Assembly: GCA_903844775.1 (NCBI GenBank)
Contig: CAIMUZ010000036.1
Coordinates: 1-34,658, forward strand
DNA from: an uncultured Burkholderiales bacterium
GTDB taxonomy: Bacteria; Pseudomonadota; Gammaproteobacteria; Burkholderiales; Burkholderiaceae_C
Length of the DNA stretch: 34,658 nucleotides
Reading direction: 5' to 3'
Both the position numbers and the translations under genes were made by a program. The notes under the pieces are model-generated. The model saw only the letters and a list, made by a program, of their open reading frames with translations, had not been told where the DNA came from and ran no database searches. Numbering within the stretch: position 1 is the stretch's first letter; each line of letters opens with the position of its first letter. Shown here piece after piece: positions 8,150 through 19,022 of the stretch.

Positions 8150-9317
8150 TTTGGCACAGTGGTTACAAACCTTGTCTCCCGAATGGGGATTTTTGCGCGT
8201 CTTCCAATACATCACCTTTCGCGCGGTGATGGCAGCCATGACTTCTTTGTTGATTGGGTTGATTGCGGGGCCTGCAGTGATTCGCCATTTGACATCACTG
8301 AAAATAGGGCAGCCCATTCGTGGCTACGGCATGGCATCGCATCTTGCTAAAAGCGGGACGCCCACCATGGGCGGTGTTCTGATTTTGTTATCGATCGCCT
8401 TCAGCACCCTCTTGTGGTTTGATTTGTCCAATCGCTTTGTCTGGATTGTGTTGATTGTCACTTTGGGATTTGGCGCCATTGGGTGGGTGGATGACTGGCG
8501 CAAAGTCGTCAACAAAGATCCAGAGGGCATGCGCTCTCGTGAAAAATATTTCTGGCAATCGGTGATTGGATTGCTGGCCGCTTTTTACTTGGTCTTCAGT
8601 ATTTCCGAAAGTTCCAACTTAAGGGTGTTGGATCTTTTCTTCAATTGGGTGATATCAGGGTTTGACGTCAATTTGCCGCCGAAGGCGGGCTTGATGGTGC
8701 CCTTCTTCAAAGAAGTGAGTTATCCCTTGGGCGTTTTTGGATTCATGGTGTTGACCTATTTGGTCATTGTGGGATCTAGCAACGCTGTCAATTTGACCGA
8801 TGGTTTGGATGGCTTGGCCATCATGCCGGTGGTCATGGTGGGCTCAGCTTTGGGTTTGTTTGCTTACCTGACGGGCAGTTCGGTTTACGCCAAGTATCTG
8901 TTCCTTCCCTATATTCCTGGTGCGGGCGAGTTACTGATTTTTTGTTCTGCCATGGCGGGCGCTGGCTTGGCTTTCTTGTGGTTTAACACGCATCCTGCGC
9001 AAGTATTCATGGGCGACGTGGGCGCACTTGCCTTGGGCGCGGCACTGGGCACCATCGCCGTCATTGTTCGTCAAGAAATTGTATTGGCCATCATGGGCGG
9101 CATCTTTGTCGCAGAAGCTTTGTCTGTCATGGCGCAAGTCTCTTATTTCAAATACACCAAGAAAAAATATGGCGAAGGCCGGCGTATTTTGAAGATGGCG
9201 CCTTTGCATCACCACTTTGAAAAGAGCGGTTGGAAAGAAACCCAAGTGGTTGTGCGTTTTTGGATCATCACCATGTTGCTTTGTTTGGTGGGACTGTCGA
9301 CTTTGAAGCTCAGATAA
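8139..9317 (+). CDS. mraY: Phospho-N-acetylmuramoyl-pentapeptide-transferase MraY
   Basis: MraY is the polytopic inner-membrane enzyme that moves phospho-MurNAc-pentapeptide onto undecaprenyl phosphate, giving lipid I. The frame opens at 8082, but ATG 8139, preceded by AGAGAG at 8126-8131, gives the family start LLNLAQWLQ and a 392-residue protein of expected length. Hallmarks are the early GQPIRGYG...KSGTPTMGG loop, the acidic DDWRK, the [10 protein letters not shown] motif, [10 protein letters not shown] and the late HHHFEKSGW motif, with about ten hydrophobic segments. It ends 2 nt before murD. Confidence 0.96.
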   Translation: MLLNLAQWLQTLSPEWGFLRVFQYITFRAVMAAMTSLLIGLIAGPAVIRHLTSLKIGQPIRGYGMASHLAKSGTPTMGGVLILLSIAFSTLLWFDLSNRFVWIVLIVTLGFGAIGWVDDWRKVVNKDPEGMRSREKYFWQSVIGLLAAFYLVFSISESSNLRVLDLFFNWVISGFDVNLPPKAGLMVPFFKEVSYPLGVFGFMVLTYLVIVGSSNAVNLTDGLDGLAIMPVVMVGSALGLFAYLTGSSVYAKYLFLPYIPGAGELLIFCSAMAGAGLAFLWFNTHPAQVFMGDVGALALGAALGTIAVIVRQEIVLAIMGGIFVAEALSVMAQVSYFKYTKKKYGEGRRILKMAPLHHHFEKSGWKETQVVVRFWIITMLLCLVGLSTLKLR

Positions 9318-9319
9318 AG

Positions 9320-10834
9320 ATGAAATACCTTCAAGGCCAACACATTTTAATTTTAGGACTGGGCAGTTCAGGCCTCGCCATGGTGCGTTGGTGCGCGCTC
9401 ATGGGTGCCGATGTCACGGTGGCAGACACGCGTCAGGCGCCCTCTAACTTGGCCATTCTTCAAAGCGAATTGCCGGAGGTGAAGTGGGTGAGTGGTCCGT
9501 TTGTGGCTGAGTTGGTCGAAGGCACAGCCATTCGCGCTGTGTTTGCAAGCCCCGGTTTATCGCCGACCGAAACAGCACCGGTGATGGAAGCTGCCAAATC
9601 GCAGGGCCTGTGGGTGGGTGGCGAGTTGACTTTGTTTGTGCAAGCGCTTGAAAAATTAAAACAAACACGTGACTATGACCCTCAAGTCTTGGCCATCACA
9701 GGGACCAACGGCAAAACCACCGTCACCTCACTCATCGGGCAATTGGTCGAGCGGGCGGGCAAGTCTGTCAAGTTGGCCGGCAACATTGGCCCCACTTTGC
9801 TAGACACGTTGCGTGAGTCGATGGACGCTGAGCTGCCCCAAATTTGGGTCTTAGAGCTTTCTAGTTTTCAGCTGGACAATGCGGGGCCTTTCGAGCCCAG
9901 AGCTGCCACCGTATTGAATGTCACACAAGATCATTTGGATTGGCATGGCACCATGCAAGCCTACGCCGCTGCCAAAGAAAAAATCTTTGGCAACACCTCT
10001 TTGATGGTGCTGAACCGAGATGACGCAAGCGTCATGGCCATGTTGCCTGAGCCAGTTCGCGCCAAACTGCAAAAGCCGGTTGAGCGCGAGCACATCACTT
10101 ATGGCGCGGACATGCCGCAGCGATCCGGTGACTTTGGATTGGAAACCGTCAACGGCATGACTTGGCTGGTGCGCGCCTTAGAGTCAGATGACACTCGGCG
10201 TTTGCGAAAAGGGGAAGTTGAAGAAATTTACATCCAGAGACTGATGCCTGCAGACGCACTGCGCATTCGTGGCCGACACAATGCGGTCAATGCATTGGCT
10301 GCTTTGGCATTGGCCAGCAGTACCGGCTGTAGTTTGGCGGCGATGTTATTTGGCCTTCGTGAATATAAAGGTGAGCCCCACCGTGTTGAGTCTGTGGCCA
10401 TTGTCAACGACATTGAATATTTTGATGACAGCAAAGGCACCAACGTAGGCGCCACGGTGGCTGCGTTGACGGGCCTCGGTGCAGAGCGCAAAGTTGTTGT
10501 GATTTTGGGGGGTGAAGGCAAGGGCCAAGATTTTTCACCGCTGGCAGACCCAGTCTCGCGATTCGCACGTGCCGCAGTTTTGATCGGTCGTTCTGCCTTG
10601 GAAATCCGTGCAGAAATCAAATGGTGTGGTGTGCCTTTGATGGATGCAAGCACACTGCCTGAAGCGGTGGCTGCTGCCAAAGACTTGGCGCAAAAAGGTG
10701 ATGCGGTCTTGTTGTCGCCAGCTTGTGCAAGTTTTGACATGTTCAAAGATTATGAACACCGCGCGAAAGTGTTTTGCCAGGCTGTTGCAGAAATTGCAGA
10801 CACTGCCGGTACAGCCATGGAGGGCGCACTGTGA
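9320..10834 (+). CDS. murD: UDP-N-acetylmuramoylalanine--D-glutamate ligase
   Basis: MurD adds D-glutamate to UDP-MurNAc-L-alanine. The 504-residue product begins with a Rossmann-like GLGSSGLAM segment and has the P-loop GTNGKT at residues 128-133, [20 protein letters not shown] and the C-terminal [13 protein letters not shown] block. The frame is open 30 codons further upstream inside mraY, but ATG 9320 fits the family N-terminus. It is longer than E. coli MurD (438), as is common in this bacterial group. Spacing from mraY is 2 nt. The stop overlaps the ftsW GTG start. Confidence 0.95.
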   Translation: MKYLQGQHILILGLGSSGLAMVRWCALMGADVTVADTRQAPSNLAILQSELPEVKWVSGPFVAELVEGTAIRAVFASPGLSPTETAPVMEAAKSQGLWVGGELTLFVQALEKLKQTRDYDPQVLAITGTNGKTTVTSLIGQLVERAGKSVKLAGNIGPTLLDTLRESMDAELPQIWVLELSSFQLDNAGPFEPRAATVLNVTQDHLDWHGTMQAYAAAKEKIFGNTSLMVLNRDDASVMAMLPEPVRAKLQKPVEREHITYGADMPQRSGDFGLETVNGMTWLVRALESDDTRRLRKGEVEEIYIQRLMPADALRIRGRHNAVNALAALALASSTGCSLAAMLFGLREYKGEPHRVESVAIVNDIEYFDDSKGTNVGATVAALTGLGAERKVVVILGGEGKGQDFSPLADPVSRFARAAVLIGRSALEIRAEIKWCGVPLMDASTLPEAVAAAKDLAQKGDAVLLSPACASFDMFKDYEHRAKVFCQAVAEIADTAGTAMEGAL

Positions 10835-12114
10835 GTGCTTTGTGGTCACGCATCACGGATTGGTCGGCTGCTTTGTTGACCCGCACGGGCGTTGCCTCTT
10901 TGCAAGGTTCTGCTGAGATGGGCCTGCCCGTTAATTTGGGCAGCTACGACTACGCTAAGAATTCAGGCGCACAGGGCAAGATTCAAAACATAGACCAAAC
11001 CTTGGTGTGGGTGGTGGTGGCGCTGCTGATGTGGGGAATGGTCATGGTCTACTCGGCCAGCATTGCCATGCCGGACAACCCCAAATTTGCACGCTATTCG
11101 CAAACCCATTTTTTGTTCCGTCATGTGATCTCGATCCTGATTGGATTTGGCGTGGCCTTGCTCGCCTTCCAAGTGCCCCTTGAGATGTGGGAAAAAAATG
11201 CACGCCCCCTGTTCATCGTGGCACTGGTTTTGTTGGCGGCGGTACTGATTCCATTTATTGGCAAGGGTGTGAATGGTGCCAGGCGTTGGATTTCGTTCGG
11301 TGTGATGAATTTTCAGCCCTCAGAATTTGCCAAGTTGGCGGTCATTATTTATGCCTCTGATTACATGGTGCGCAAGATGGAAGTGAAAGAGCGCTTCTTC
11401 CGCGCTGTGTTGCCCATGGGTGCTGCGGTGGGATTAGCGGGCATCTTCTTGTTGGCTGAACCGGACATGGGCGCGTTTTTGGTCATCGCCATCATTGCCA
11501 TGGGCATCTTGTTCTTGGGTGGCGTCAATGCCCGCATGTTCTTTTTGATTCTGGCTATTTTGGTATTCGCCTTTGCCATGATCATTGCCGCCTCGCCATG
11601 GCGCCGCGAGCGAATTTTTGCCTACCTTGATCCATGGGACCCCACTCACACCTTGGGCAAGGGCTATCAGCTTTCGCATTCCCTCATTGCCATTGGTCGC
11701 GGTGAGATTTTTGGCGTGGGCTTAGGCGGCAGTGTTGAGAAATTGCACTGGTTGCCCGAGGCACACACTGACTTCTTGTTGGCTGTGATTGGTGAAGAAT
11801 TTGGTTTGGTGGGTGTGGTGGCCGTCATTGGCATGTTCCTGTGGCTCAGTCGCCGCATCATGGTGATTGGTCGTCAAGCTTTGGCGCTAGATCGCACCTT
11901 TGCCGGGTTGGTGGCACAGGGTGTGGGCATTTGGATTGGCTTCCAATCCTTCATCAACATGGGTGTGAACCTCGGCGCTTTGCCAACAAAGGGTCTGACC
12001 TTGCCGCTCATGAGTTACGGCGGGTCGGCTATTTTGCTCAACATGGTGGCGATTGCCATTGTGCTGCGCATTGATTCTGAAAACAAACAAATGATGCGGG
12101 GAGGCCGCACATGA
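10831..12114 (+). CDS. ftsW: Septal peptidoglycan glycosyltransferase FtsW
   Basis: FtsW is a SEDS-family polytopic membrane enzyme that polymerises lipid II into glycan strands at the septum together with FtsI. The 427-residue product has about ten hydrophobic segments, [21 protein letters not shown] and the C-terminal [16 protein letters not shown] signature. The chosen start is GTG 10831, overlapping the murD stop (GTGA) and preceded by a strong GGAGGG at 10819-10824. The frame is open to 10774, but starts there lack such a site. A second SEDS protein, RodA, is encoded at 24804. Confidence 0.95.
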   Translation: MSALWSRITDWSAALLTRTGVASLQGSAEMGLPVNLGSYDYAKNSGAQGKIQNIDQTLVWVVVALLMWGMVMVYSASIAMPDNPKFARYSQTHFLFRHVISILIGFGVALLAFQVPLEMWEKNARPLFIVALVLLAAVLIPFIGKGVNGARRWISFGVMNFQPSEFAKLAVIIYASDYMVRKMEVKERFFRAVLPMGAAVGLAGIFLLAEPDMGAFLVIAIIAMGILFLGGVNARMFFLILAILVFAFAMIIAASPWRRERIFAYLDPWDPTHTLGKGYQLSHSLIAIGRGEIFGVGLGGSVEKLHWLPEAHTDFLLAVIGEEFGLVGVVAVIGMFLWLSRRIMVIGRQALALDRTFAGLVAQGVGIWIGFQSFINMGVNLGALPTKGLTLPLMSYGGSAILLNMVAIAIVLRIDSENKQMMRGGRT

Positions 12115-13172
12115 GTCGTTGCGCTTTGATCATGGCGGGCGGAACAGGCGGGCATATTTTTCCAGGCTTGGCGGTGGCCGAGTCTTTGCGAGAGGCGGGT
12201 TGGCGTGTGCATTGGTTGGGCGTACCTGGCAACATGGAAAGCCAATGGGTTCCGCAGCGAGGCTTTGCATTTGAGCCCGTTGAGTTTGGTGGTGTGCGCG
12301 GCAAAGGCTGGGTCAGTTTGGCTTTGCTGCCTTTGCGATTGCTCAAGGCATTTTGGCAAAGTCTGTTGGTGGTTCGCCGCGTGAAGCCGCATGTGGTCGT
12401 CGGCTTGGGTGGCTACATCACTTTCCCTGGCGGCATGATGTCGGTGTTGTTGGGCAGACCTTTGGTCTTGCATGAGCAAAACTCAGTGGCTGGGCTGGCC
12501 AACAAGGTTTTGGCCGGTGTCGCCGATCGCATTTACAGCGCATTTCCAGATGTTCTCAAAAATGGCATTTGGGTTGGCAATCCGTTGCGCCAAGATTTTT
12601 TGAACAAGCCATCGCCCACGGCGCGTTTTGAGGGCCGAAGTGGTCCCTTGAAATTGTGGGTGGTGGGCGGTAGTTTGGGCGCACAGGCTTTGAATGACAT
12701 TGTGCCGAAAGCATTGGCGTTGTTGCCAGAGGCTGATCGTCCTTGGGTGGTCCACCAAAGTGGCGCCAAACAAATAGAAGCCTTGCAAACTAATTATGCC
12801 CATGCGGGTGTGACAGCCGAATTAACCCCGTTCATTGAAGACACTGCGCAAGCCTTTGCCGATGCTGATCTGATCATTTGTCGCGCGGGCGCAAGCACTG
12901 TGACCGAAATCGCGGCGGTGGGTGCTGCGGCCATTTATGTGCCATTCCCCTTTGCTGTGGACGATCATCAAACCACCAATGCCAATTTCTTGGTGAAGCA
13001 AGGCGCTGGTTGGCTCATGCCGCAGGCTCAATTGACCCCTGAGTTGTTGGCTGAGCGATTGAAGCAGTTGACTCGACCAGAATTGTTGGCTTGTGCAGAA
13101 AAAGCATGGACCTTGAAAAAGACCGATGCCACCCGCGAAGTAGTCGCAGCCTGTGAGGCATTGGCCGTATGA
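12111..13172 (+). CDS. murG: UDP-N-acetylglucosamine--MurNAc-pentapeptide pyrophosphoryl-undecaprenol GlcNAc transferase
   Basis: MurG is the peripheral membrane glycosyltransferase that converts lipid I to lipid II on the cytoplasmic face. The 353-residue product (E. coli 355) starts with the [10 protein letters not shown] loop (residues 10-19), has [12 protein letters not shown], the [11 protein letters not shown] nucleotide-sugar loop, and the C-terminal domain segment [16 protein letters not shown] followed by [14 protein letters not shown]. It overlaps ftsW and murC by ATGA at each end. Confidence 0.97.
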   Translation: MSRCALIMAGGTGGHIFPGLAVAESLREAGWRVHWLGVPGNMESQWVPQRGFAFEPVEFGGVRGKGWVSLALLPLRLLKAFWQSLLVVRRVKPHVVVGLGGYITFPGGMMSVLLGRPLVLHEQNSVAGLANKVLAGVADRIYSAFPDVLKNGIWVGNPLRQDFLNKPSPTARFEGRSGPLKLWVVGGSLGAQALNDIVPKALALLPEADRPWVVHQSGAKQIEALQTNYAHAGVTAELTPFIEDTAQAFADADLIICRAGASTVTEIAAVGAAAIYVPFPFAVDDHQTTNANFLVKQGAGWLMPQAQLTPELLAERLKQLTRPELLACAEKAWTLKKTDATREVVAACEALAV

Positions 13173-14578
13173 AGCACGCTATTCGCCATATCCATTTCAT
13201 CGGCGTCGGTGGCTCCGGCATGAGCGGTATTGCCGAAGTTTTATTGAACTTGGGCTACACCATCTCTGGTTCTGACTTGGCTGACAGCACCACTTTGCGA
13301 CGCTTATCGGGACTGGGCATCCAAACACAAGTCGGCCACAGTGCTGAGAATGTCAAAGGTGCAGACGCGGTGGTGACTTCCACTGCGGTGAAGTCAGACA
13401 ACCCAGAAGTGCTGGCGGCCCGTGCAAGACATATTCCAGTCGTGCCACGCGCCGTCATGTTGGCCGAATTGATGCGCATGAAGCAGGGCGTCGCGATAGC
13501 AGGGACACACGGTAAAACGACCACCACGAGTTTGGTGGCCAGTGTGTTGGCAGAAGGTGGTTTAGACCCCACCTTTGTGATTGGCGGTCGTTTGAACAGT
13601 GCCGGTACCAATGCAAAGTTAGGCACGGGTGACTACATTGTGGTCGAGGCTGATGAGTCTGACGCTTCGTTTTTGAATTTATTGCCTGTCATGGCGGTGA
13701 TCACGAACATTGATGCGGATCACATGGAAACCTATGGCCACGATTTCGAGAAACTGAAATCTGCATTTGTTGACTTCTTACATCGCATGCCGTTTTATGG
13801 CACGGCCATTTTGTGCACTGACGATGCGGGTGTCAGAAGCATCATCGATGCTTTGGCCCGACCCATCACCAGCTATGGCTTGCAAGAAGGTGCACAAATT
13901 AGGGCGGTGGATGTTCAAGCGAAAAATGGCCAAATGCACTTCACCGTGCAACGGCGCAATGGCCTGACCTTGCCTGATCTCCCCATTGTTCTTAATTTAC
14001 CGGGTGAGCACAACGTGTTGAATGCGTTGGCCGCGATTGCGGTGGCTGTTGAATTAGGCGTAGACGACAGTGCCGTGCAGCGCGCATTGGCCGTGTTCAA
14101 AGGCGTGGGTCGCCGGTTCCAGAGGTATGGCGAAGTCAAACTTCAAAACAAAGCGGGCAGTTTCACTTTGGTTGACGATTATGGCCACCATCCTGTTGAG
14201 ATGGCGGCCACCTTGTCAGCGGCGCGTGGTGCATTTCCAGGTCGTCGTTTGGTGCTCGCGTTTCAGCCCCACAGGTACAGCCGAACACGCGATTGCTTTG
14301 AAGATTTTGTGAGTGTCATCAGTCACGGTGCAGACACTGTTTTATTGTCTGAAGTTTATGCAGCGGGCGAAGCACCGATCGTTGCTGCAGATGGTCGAAC
14401 CCTCGTGCGAGCTTTGCGTGTTGCGGGCAAAATTGAACCTGTTTTCGTCGATAAAATTGAGGGCATGGCGCAGGCTATTTTGGACAATGCGAATGACGGC
14501 GACGTCGTCATTTGCATGGGTGCCGGCTCGATTGGTGCTGTGCCCGCTCAAGTTCAAAAAATGGGAGGTTCGGCATGA
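13169..14578 (+). CDS. murC: UDP-N-acetylmuramate--L-alanine ligase
   Basis: MurC adds the first stem-peptide residue, L-alanine, to UDP-MurNAc. The 469-residue product opens with the [12 protein letters not shown] nucleotide-binding turn, has the P-loop GTHGKT at residues 112-117, [23 protein letters not shown] and the C-terminal DDYGHHPVE motif typical of MurC/Mpl. It overlaps murG at its start and ddl at its end (ATGA). A paralogue, Mpl, lies on the minus strand at 28853-30247 and uses a preformed tripeptide instead. Confidence 0.97.
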   Translation: MKHAIRHIHFIGVGGSGMSGIAEVLLNLGYTISGSDLADSTTLRRLSGLGIQTQVGHSAENVKGADAVVTSTAVKSDNPEVLAARARHIPVVPRAVMLAELMRMKQGVAIAGTHGKTTTTSLVASVLAEGGLDPTFVIGGRLNSAGTNAKLGTGDYIVVEADESDASFLNLLPVMAVITNIDADHMETYGHDFEKLKSAFVDFLHRMPFYGTAILCTDDAGVRSIIDALARPITSYGLQEGAQIRAVDVQAKNGQMHFTVQRRNGLTLPDLPIVLNLPGEHNVLNALAAIAVAVELGVDDSAVQRALAVFKGVGRRFQRYGEVKLQNKAGSFTLVDDYGHHPVEMAATLSAARGAFPGRRLVLAFQPHRYSRTRDCFEDFVSVISHGADTVLLSEVYAAGEAPIVAADGRTLVRALRVAGKIEPVFVDKIEGMAQAILDNANDGDVVICMGAGSIGAVPAQVQKMGGSA

Positions 14579-15552
14579 GTGCAGCCGCTTTCCAGTTTGG
14601 CAAAGTTGCAGTCCTGATGGGCGGCCGCTCTGCTGAACGCGAAGTCTCTTTCATGTCAGGTACAGGCGTGTTGGCGGCCTTGCGTGCCAAGGGTGTTGAT
14701 GCCCACCCCTTTGACCCCGCCGAGCGCAATTTAAGTGACTTGAAAGAAGAGGGTTTTGACCGATGCTTCATTGCATTGCATGGCCGATTTGGGGAGGATG
14801 GTACTGTTCAAGGCGCACTCGAATTACTTGGTATTCCCTACACCGGTTCGGGTGTCATGGCTTCTAGCATTGCCATCGATAAAACCATGACCAAGCGTGT
14901 TTGGTTATCGGAAGGCGTGCCCACACCCCGATATGTACTCCTGAAAAATGACAATCTCGGCGCCGATGCACAAGCAAAGGTCTTGCAAGCTTTGGCATTG
15001 CCCTTGATTGTGAAGCCCTCGCGCGAAGGCTCGTCCATCGGTGTCTTTAAAGTTGAGAAAGCCAGTGATTTACCGCATGCCCTTGAAGAGGCGGCCAAGT
15101 GCGATACCGATATTTTGTGTGAGCAATTCATTGCTGGCGATGAAGTGACATGCCCTGTTTTAGGCGAAGGCGATACAGCGCAAGCATTGCCCATCATTCG
15201 AATTGTGGCACCCGAAGGCAACTACGACTACCAGCACAAATACTTTACCGATGAGACTCAATACATCGTGCCTTCTGGCTTGCCCGAGGCAGAAGAAAAA
15301 GTCATTCAAGCGCATGTCCTCAAGGCCTACCGTGTTTTGGGTTGCAAAGGATGGGGTCGTGTCGACGTGATGATTGACGCCAAAACAAGACAAGCTTATT
15401 TGCTAGAAATTAATACGTCCCCTGGCATGACGAGTCACTCTTTGGTTCCCATGTCGGCCAAAGCTGCGGGCATGGATTACGAAGCCTTGTGCTTGCATTT
15501 GTTGGCCAGCGCCGCTTTAGAGCACCCCAGCACTGACAAGGAGGCGGCATGA
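14575..15552 (+). CDS. ddl: D-alanine--D-alanine ligase
   Basis: Ddl joins two D-alanines with ATP, supplying the dipeptide used by MurF. The 325-residue product has the N-terminal [11 protein letters not shown], the [14 protein letters not shown] segment, the ATP-grasp [15 protein letters not shown], and the C-terminal RVDVMID...[17 protein letters not shown]. The frame is open 21 codons upstream inside murC, but ATG 14575 overlaps the murC stop and gives the expected N-terminus. Its position before ftsQ corresponds to ddlB of E. coli. Confidence 0.96.
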   Translation: MSAAAFQFGKVAVLMGGRSAEREVSFMSGTGVLAALRAKGVDAHPFDPAERNLSDLKEEGFDRCFIALHGRFGEDGTVQGALELLGIPYTGSGVMASSIAIDKTMTKRVWLSEGVPTPRYVLLKNDNLGADAQAKVLQALALPLIVKPSREGSSIGVFKVEKASDLPHALEEAAKCDTDILCEQFIAGDEVTCPVLGEGDTAQALPIIRIVAPEGNYDYQHKYFTDETQYIVPSGLPEAEEKVIQAHVLKAYRVLGCKGWGRVDVMIDAKTRQAYLLEINTSPGMTSHSLVPMSAKAAGMDYEALCLHLLASAALEHPSTDKEAA

Positions 15553-16337
15553 AAAAACCACTGGTCTTGCCCATGGATGTGCGACTCATGCAATGGACTT
15601 CATTGACCCTGTTTGTGTTGGCTTTCTTGCTTTGCATGGCCAGCGCAATTGGATGGCTTTTTCGACATCCTGCGTTCTCTATTCAGGGCATTACGGTCAA
15701 GGGCAATGTGACACACAGCAATGTGGTGACCTTAAGGGCCAACGTGCTGCCTCAGTTGTCAGGTAACTTTTTCACCTTGAATCTTTTGCAAGCACGTCAA
15801 GCCTTTGAACAGATTCCGTGGATTCGTTCTGCATTTGTCAGGCGCGAGTTCCCCAATCGCTTGTCGGTCACTTTGGATGAGTTCTCCCCCGTTGCGCAAT
15901 GGAGCGTTGAGGGAGATGGTAAGTTTCTAAGCGCTGAGGGTACCGTCTTTGAGGTCAATGCAGATGAAGTCGAAACAGAATCATTGCCGCTTTTGAAGGG
16001 CCCTGAGTCACAGGCCAAAACAGTTTTAGAAATGTATCAATTTTTAAAACCTCTCCTGGCCAAGATGGACATGCGAATCGACAAATTAGAGCTCAGCCAA
16101 AGGGGCAGTTGGTCTGTGCACTTGGAGTCCGGTTCAACCTTGGAATTGGGTCATGGCTCGCAGCAAGAAGTTGGAGAGAGGTTACAGATTTTTTTTAAAA
16201 CCTTAACGCAGGTGTCCTCGCGTTACGGCCGGACAGCGACATCATTGTTGTCAGCAGATTTGCGTTATGAAAATGGTTACGCCTTGCGATTGAGGGGTGT
16301 AAGCACAGTGGTTCCAGAGAGTTTGAAAAAACTCTAA
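15549..16337 (+). CDS. ftsQ: Cell division protein FtsQ
   Basis: FtsQ is a bitopic inner-membrane protein that recruits FtsB-FtsL to the divisome. The 262-residue product has a short cytoplasmic start, one membrane segment at about residues 15-36 ([20 protein letters not shown]), then a POTRA domain beginning at [14 protein letters not shown] and the beta domain with [19 protein letters not shown] and [14 protein letters not shown]. The ATG overlaps the ddl stop. The order ddl-ftsQ-ftsA supports the call. Confidence 0.95.
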   Translation: MKKPLVLPMDVRLMQWTSLTLFVLAFLLCMASAIGWLFRHPAFSIQGITVKGNVTHSNVVTLRANVLPQLSGNFFTLNLLQARQAFEQIPWIRSAFVRREFPNRLSVTLDEFSPVAQWSVEGDGKFLSAEGTVFEVNADEVETESLPLLKGPESQAKTVLEMYQFLKPLLAKMDMRIDKLELSQRGSWSVHLESGSTLELGHGSQQEVGERLQIFFKTLTQVSSRYGRTATSLLSADLRYENGYALRLRGVSTVVPESLKKL

Positions 16338-16375
16338 TCAGTAGATTGAAGATATAGACAAGAACGGTTGAACAT

Positions 16376-17605
16376 ATGGCAAAAGAATACAAAGATTTGG
16401 TGGTCGGTCTCGACATTGGTACATCCAAGGTCATGGTCGTTGTTGCCGAGGTGATGCCAGGTGGCGAGTTGAAGTTGGCTGGCATGGGTGTGGCGCCAGG
16501 CAATGGCTTGAAGCGTGGCGTGGTGGTCAATATTGATGCCACGGTGCAAAGTATTCAACAAGCGCTTAAAGAAGCCGAATTGATGGCAGATTGCAAGATC
16601 ACTCGCGTGAACACGGGTATCACCGGTAGCCATATTCGTGGTTTGAACTCAAGTGGCATGGTGGCAGTGAAAGACAAAGAAGTGACGCCTGCCGACGTTG
16701 CACGCGTGGTTGAAACCGCCAGGGCCATTAATATTTCTACAGACCAGCGCTTGTTGTTGGTAGCCCCCCAAGAATTTGTGATCGATGGCCAAGACGTGAA
16801 AGAGCCGATTGGCATGAGCGGTATGCGCTTGGAAGCCAAGGTGCACATCGTCACAGGTGCACAGAGCGCTGCCGAAAACATCATCAAATGCGTGCGTCGA
16901 TGTGGCTTGGAAGTAGATCAGCTCTTGCTCAATCCTTTGTCTTCTAGCTTGGCGGTGCTGACCGAAGACGAACGCGAATTGGGTGTGGCCTGCGTCGACA
17001 TTGGCGCTGGCACCACCGATGTGGCCATCTTTACCAATGGTGCGATTCGTCACACCGCCGTGATCCCCATTGCGGGCGATTTGATCACCAGCGACATTGC
17101 CATGGCACTGCGAACTCCCACCAAAGATGCAGAAGATATCAAAGTTGAAAGCGGTTGTGCCAAGCAGTTATTGGCAGACCCTGAAGCACAAGTCGAAGTG
17201 CCGGGTCTGGGTGATCGTGCGCCGCGCATGTTGTCCAAGCAAGCTTTGGCCGGTGTGATTGAGCCGCGTGTGGAAGAAATATTTTCACTGGTTCAGCAAG
17301 TCATTCGTGAATCTGGGTATGAAGAAGTTTTATCTTCTGGCATTGTCCTCACAGGCGGTAGTGCTGTCATGCCTGGCATGGTGGAGTTGGGTGAAGATAT
17401 TTTCTTGAAGCCTGTGCGCCGCGGCGTTCCCAAGTACAGCGGTGCCTTGTCTGACATGGTGAGCCAGCCGCGTGTGGCCACTGTCATGGGCTTGATGGAA
17501 GAAGCCCGATTGGCTCGGTTAAGAGGTTTTAAAGTTTCTCAGAAGAAGGGCTCCATGAACAACGCTTTCACTCGTTTGAAAGACTTTATCGTGGGGAATT
17601 TTTAA
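16376..17605 (+). CDS. ftsA: Cell division protein FtsA
   Basis: FtsA is an actin-like ATPase that tethers FtsZ filaments to the inner membrane and helps start constriction. The 409-residue product has the phosphate-1 loop LDIGTSKVMVVV near the N-terminus, VDIGAGTTDVAIF as the phosphate-2 loop, VLTGGSAVMPGM as the adenosine motif, and a C-terminal basic and hydrophobic tail (FTRLKDFIVGNF) fitting the membrane-binding amphipathic helix. It starts 38 nt after ftsQ, the first real gap in the cluster since murC. Its upstream sequence has no strong Shine-Dalgarno. Confidence 0.96.
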   Translation: MAKEYKDLVVGLDIGTSKVMVVVAEVMPGGELKLAGMGVAPGNGLKRGVVVNIDATVQSIQQALKEAELMADCKITRVNTGITGSHIRGLNSSGMVAVKDKEVTPADVARVVETARAINISTDQRLLLVAPQEFVIDGQDVKEPIGMSGMRLEAKVHIVTGAQSAAENIIKCVRRCGLEVDQLLLNPLSSSLAVLTEDERELGVACVDIGAGTTDVAIFTNGAIRHTAVIPIAGDLITSDIAMALRTPTKDAEDIKVESGCAKQLLADPEAQVEVPGLGDRAPRMLSKQALAGVIEPRVEEIFSLVQQVIRESGYEEVLSSGIVLTGGSAVMPGMVELGEDIFLKPVRRGVPKYSGALSDMVSQPRVATVMGLMEEARLARLRGFKVSQKKGSMNNAFTRLKDFIVGNF

Positions 17606-17730
17606 TGGACTGGCGCAAACGTTACTTGGCAAGGGGGAGTCCACATCAGCGATGTTGAAACCCCGTATCCCATAAAAAAAATTTTCAAAAATCAATATTT
17701 AGGCAACTGCAAAAGTTTTAGGAGAGCACC
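17606..17730 (+). promoter_or_regulatory. ftsA-ftsZ intergenic region
   Basis: This 125-nt gap turns AT-rich at 17670-17700 and ends with the ftsZ ribosome binding site AGGAGA (17720-17725). It is the widest gap inside the cluster, consistent with an extra ftsZ promoter. A -35-like TTGAAA lies at 17655-17660, but I cannot assign a convincing -10. Confidence 0.35.
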
Positions 17731-18954
17731 ATGAGCATTGAAATGATCCAAGTCGAAGAGTTCAATCAAGGAACGCAAATCAAAGTGATCGGCGTGGGTG
17801 GCGGCGGCGGTAACGCTGTCGAACACATGATCGAGCGCAACGTTCAAGGCGTTGAATTCATTTGCGCTAACACCGATGCGCAAGCGTTGGCACGCAGCGC
17901 AGCGCACCGCTTTATTCAGTTGGGTCACACCGGTTTAGGCGCAGGCAGTAAACCAGAAAAAGGTCGTGATGCCGCTGAGGAAGCCATCGAAGACATTCGC
18001 GCAGCGATCGAAGGTGCGCACATGTTGTTCATCACGGCAGGTATGGGTGGCGGCACTGGCACCGGTGCTGCGCCGGTCATTGCCCGCGTCGCCAAAGAAA
18101 TGGGCATCCTCACTGTGGGTGTGGTCACCAAGCCGTTCGACTTTGAAGGCGGTCGCCGCATGCAGAGCGCTGAATCTGGTTTGGCCGAGTTAGAAGCCAA
18201 TGTCGATTCCTTGATCGTGGTGCTCAATGAGAAGCTCATGGAATTGCCAGGGGGCGAAGACATGACCCAAGACGAAGCGTTTGCGCACGCCAATGACGTG
18301 CTCAAAAACGCGGTGGGTGGCATTGCCGAGATCATCAATGTGCCAGGTCACGTCAACGTCGACTTTGAAGACGTCCGGACTGTCATGGGCGAACCCGGTA
18401 AAGCCATGATGGGCACCGCCTCAGCCAGCGGTCCTGACCGTGCACGCATTGCGTCTGAGCAAGCGGTCGCTTGCCCATTGCTTGAGGGCATTGATCTGTC
18501 TGGTGCGAAAGGTGTGTTGGTGTTGATCAGTGCGGCCAAAGGTTCCCTCAAATTGAGTGAATCCAAGCAAGCCATGAACACCATCCGCGCTTATGCCTCT
18601 GAAAGCGCGCACGTCATTTACGGTACGGCTTATGACGAAAGCTTGGGTGATGAAATTCGCGTCACTGTCGTGGCCACCGGCTTGTCAAGCCAAGGTGCAC
18701 GCCGCACTGCACCTCCTTTGCAAGTGCTGCGCACGGGGACTGACAACGTAGCTTTCACCGTGGACACAGGCGACGCAGTCTCTTCCAACTTGGGTGGTCA
18801 AACACCAACTTTGGGCGGTGACTATGGCCGTTTGAACACCCCCAGCGTGTGGCGTACCAACCGCACTCAAGCTGCCGCCAAGGTTGATGGCATGGCTTCC
18901 GCAGGGATGGATGACATTGAAATTCCAGCATTTTTGCGCAAGCAAGCTGACTGA
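17731..18954 (+). CDS. ftsZ: Cell division GTPase FtsZ
   Basis: FtsZ is the tubulin-like GTPase that polymerises into the Z-ring. The 407-residue product has IKVIGVGGGGGNAVEHM at the N-terminus, NTDAQAL, the tubulin signature GGGTGTGAAPV, the synergy-loop region GGIAEIINVPGHVNVDFEDV, a variable linker (about residues 325-390) and the conserved C-terminal peptide DDIEIPAFLRKQAD that binds FtsA and other partners. It has a strong ribosome binding site, AGGAGA, at 17720-17725. It is followed by lpxC after 68 nt with no terminator. Confidence 0.98.
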   Translation: MSIEMIQVEEFNQGTQIKVIGVGGGGGNAVEHMIERNVQGVEFICANTDAQALARSAAHRFIQLGHTGLGAGSKPEKGRDAAEEAIEDIRAAIEGAHMLFITAGMGGGTGTGAAPVIARVAKEMGILTVGVVTKPFDFEGGRRMQSAESGLAELEANVDSLIVVLNEKLMELPGGEDMTQDEAFAHANDVLKNAVGGIAEIINVPGHVNVDFEDVRTVMGEPGKAMMGTASASGPDRARIASEQAVACPLLEGIDLSGAKGVLVLISAAKGSLKLSESKQAMNTIRAYASESAHVIYGTAYDESLGDEIRVTVVATGLSSQGARRTAPPLQVLRTGTDNVAFTVDTGDAVSSNLGGQTPTLGGDYGRLNTPSVWRTNRTQAAAKVDGMASAGMDDIEIPAFLRKQAD

Positions 18955-19010
18955 TTTTCAATCGCAGTGGGTCTAACAACCTTCTTGAAGCAAGCTTGGG
19001 TCTGAGAATC

Positions 19011-19016
19011 TAAAAT
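19011..19016 (+). promoter_or_regulatory. Putative -10 element for a leaderless lpxC transcript
   Basis: TAAAAT ends 6 nt before the lpxC ATG (19023), the spacing at which transcription would start on the A of the start codon. There is no Shine-Dalgarno sequence. A -35-like TTGAAG (18985-18990) is 20 nt away, which is too far, so the match rests on the -10 and the repeated pattern in this window. Confidence 0.45.
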
Positions 19017-19022
19017 CAGCTC

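Noticed and set aside
17605-17658. 17-codon ORF overlapping the ftsA stop
   Set aside because: It is coupled in ATG/TAA fashion but very short, with no recognisable features. It probably arises by chance in the ftsZ upstream region.
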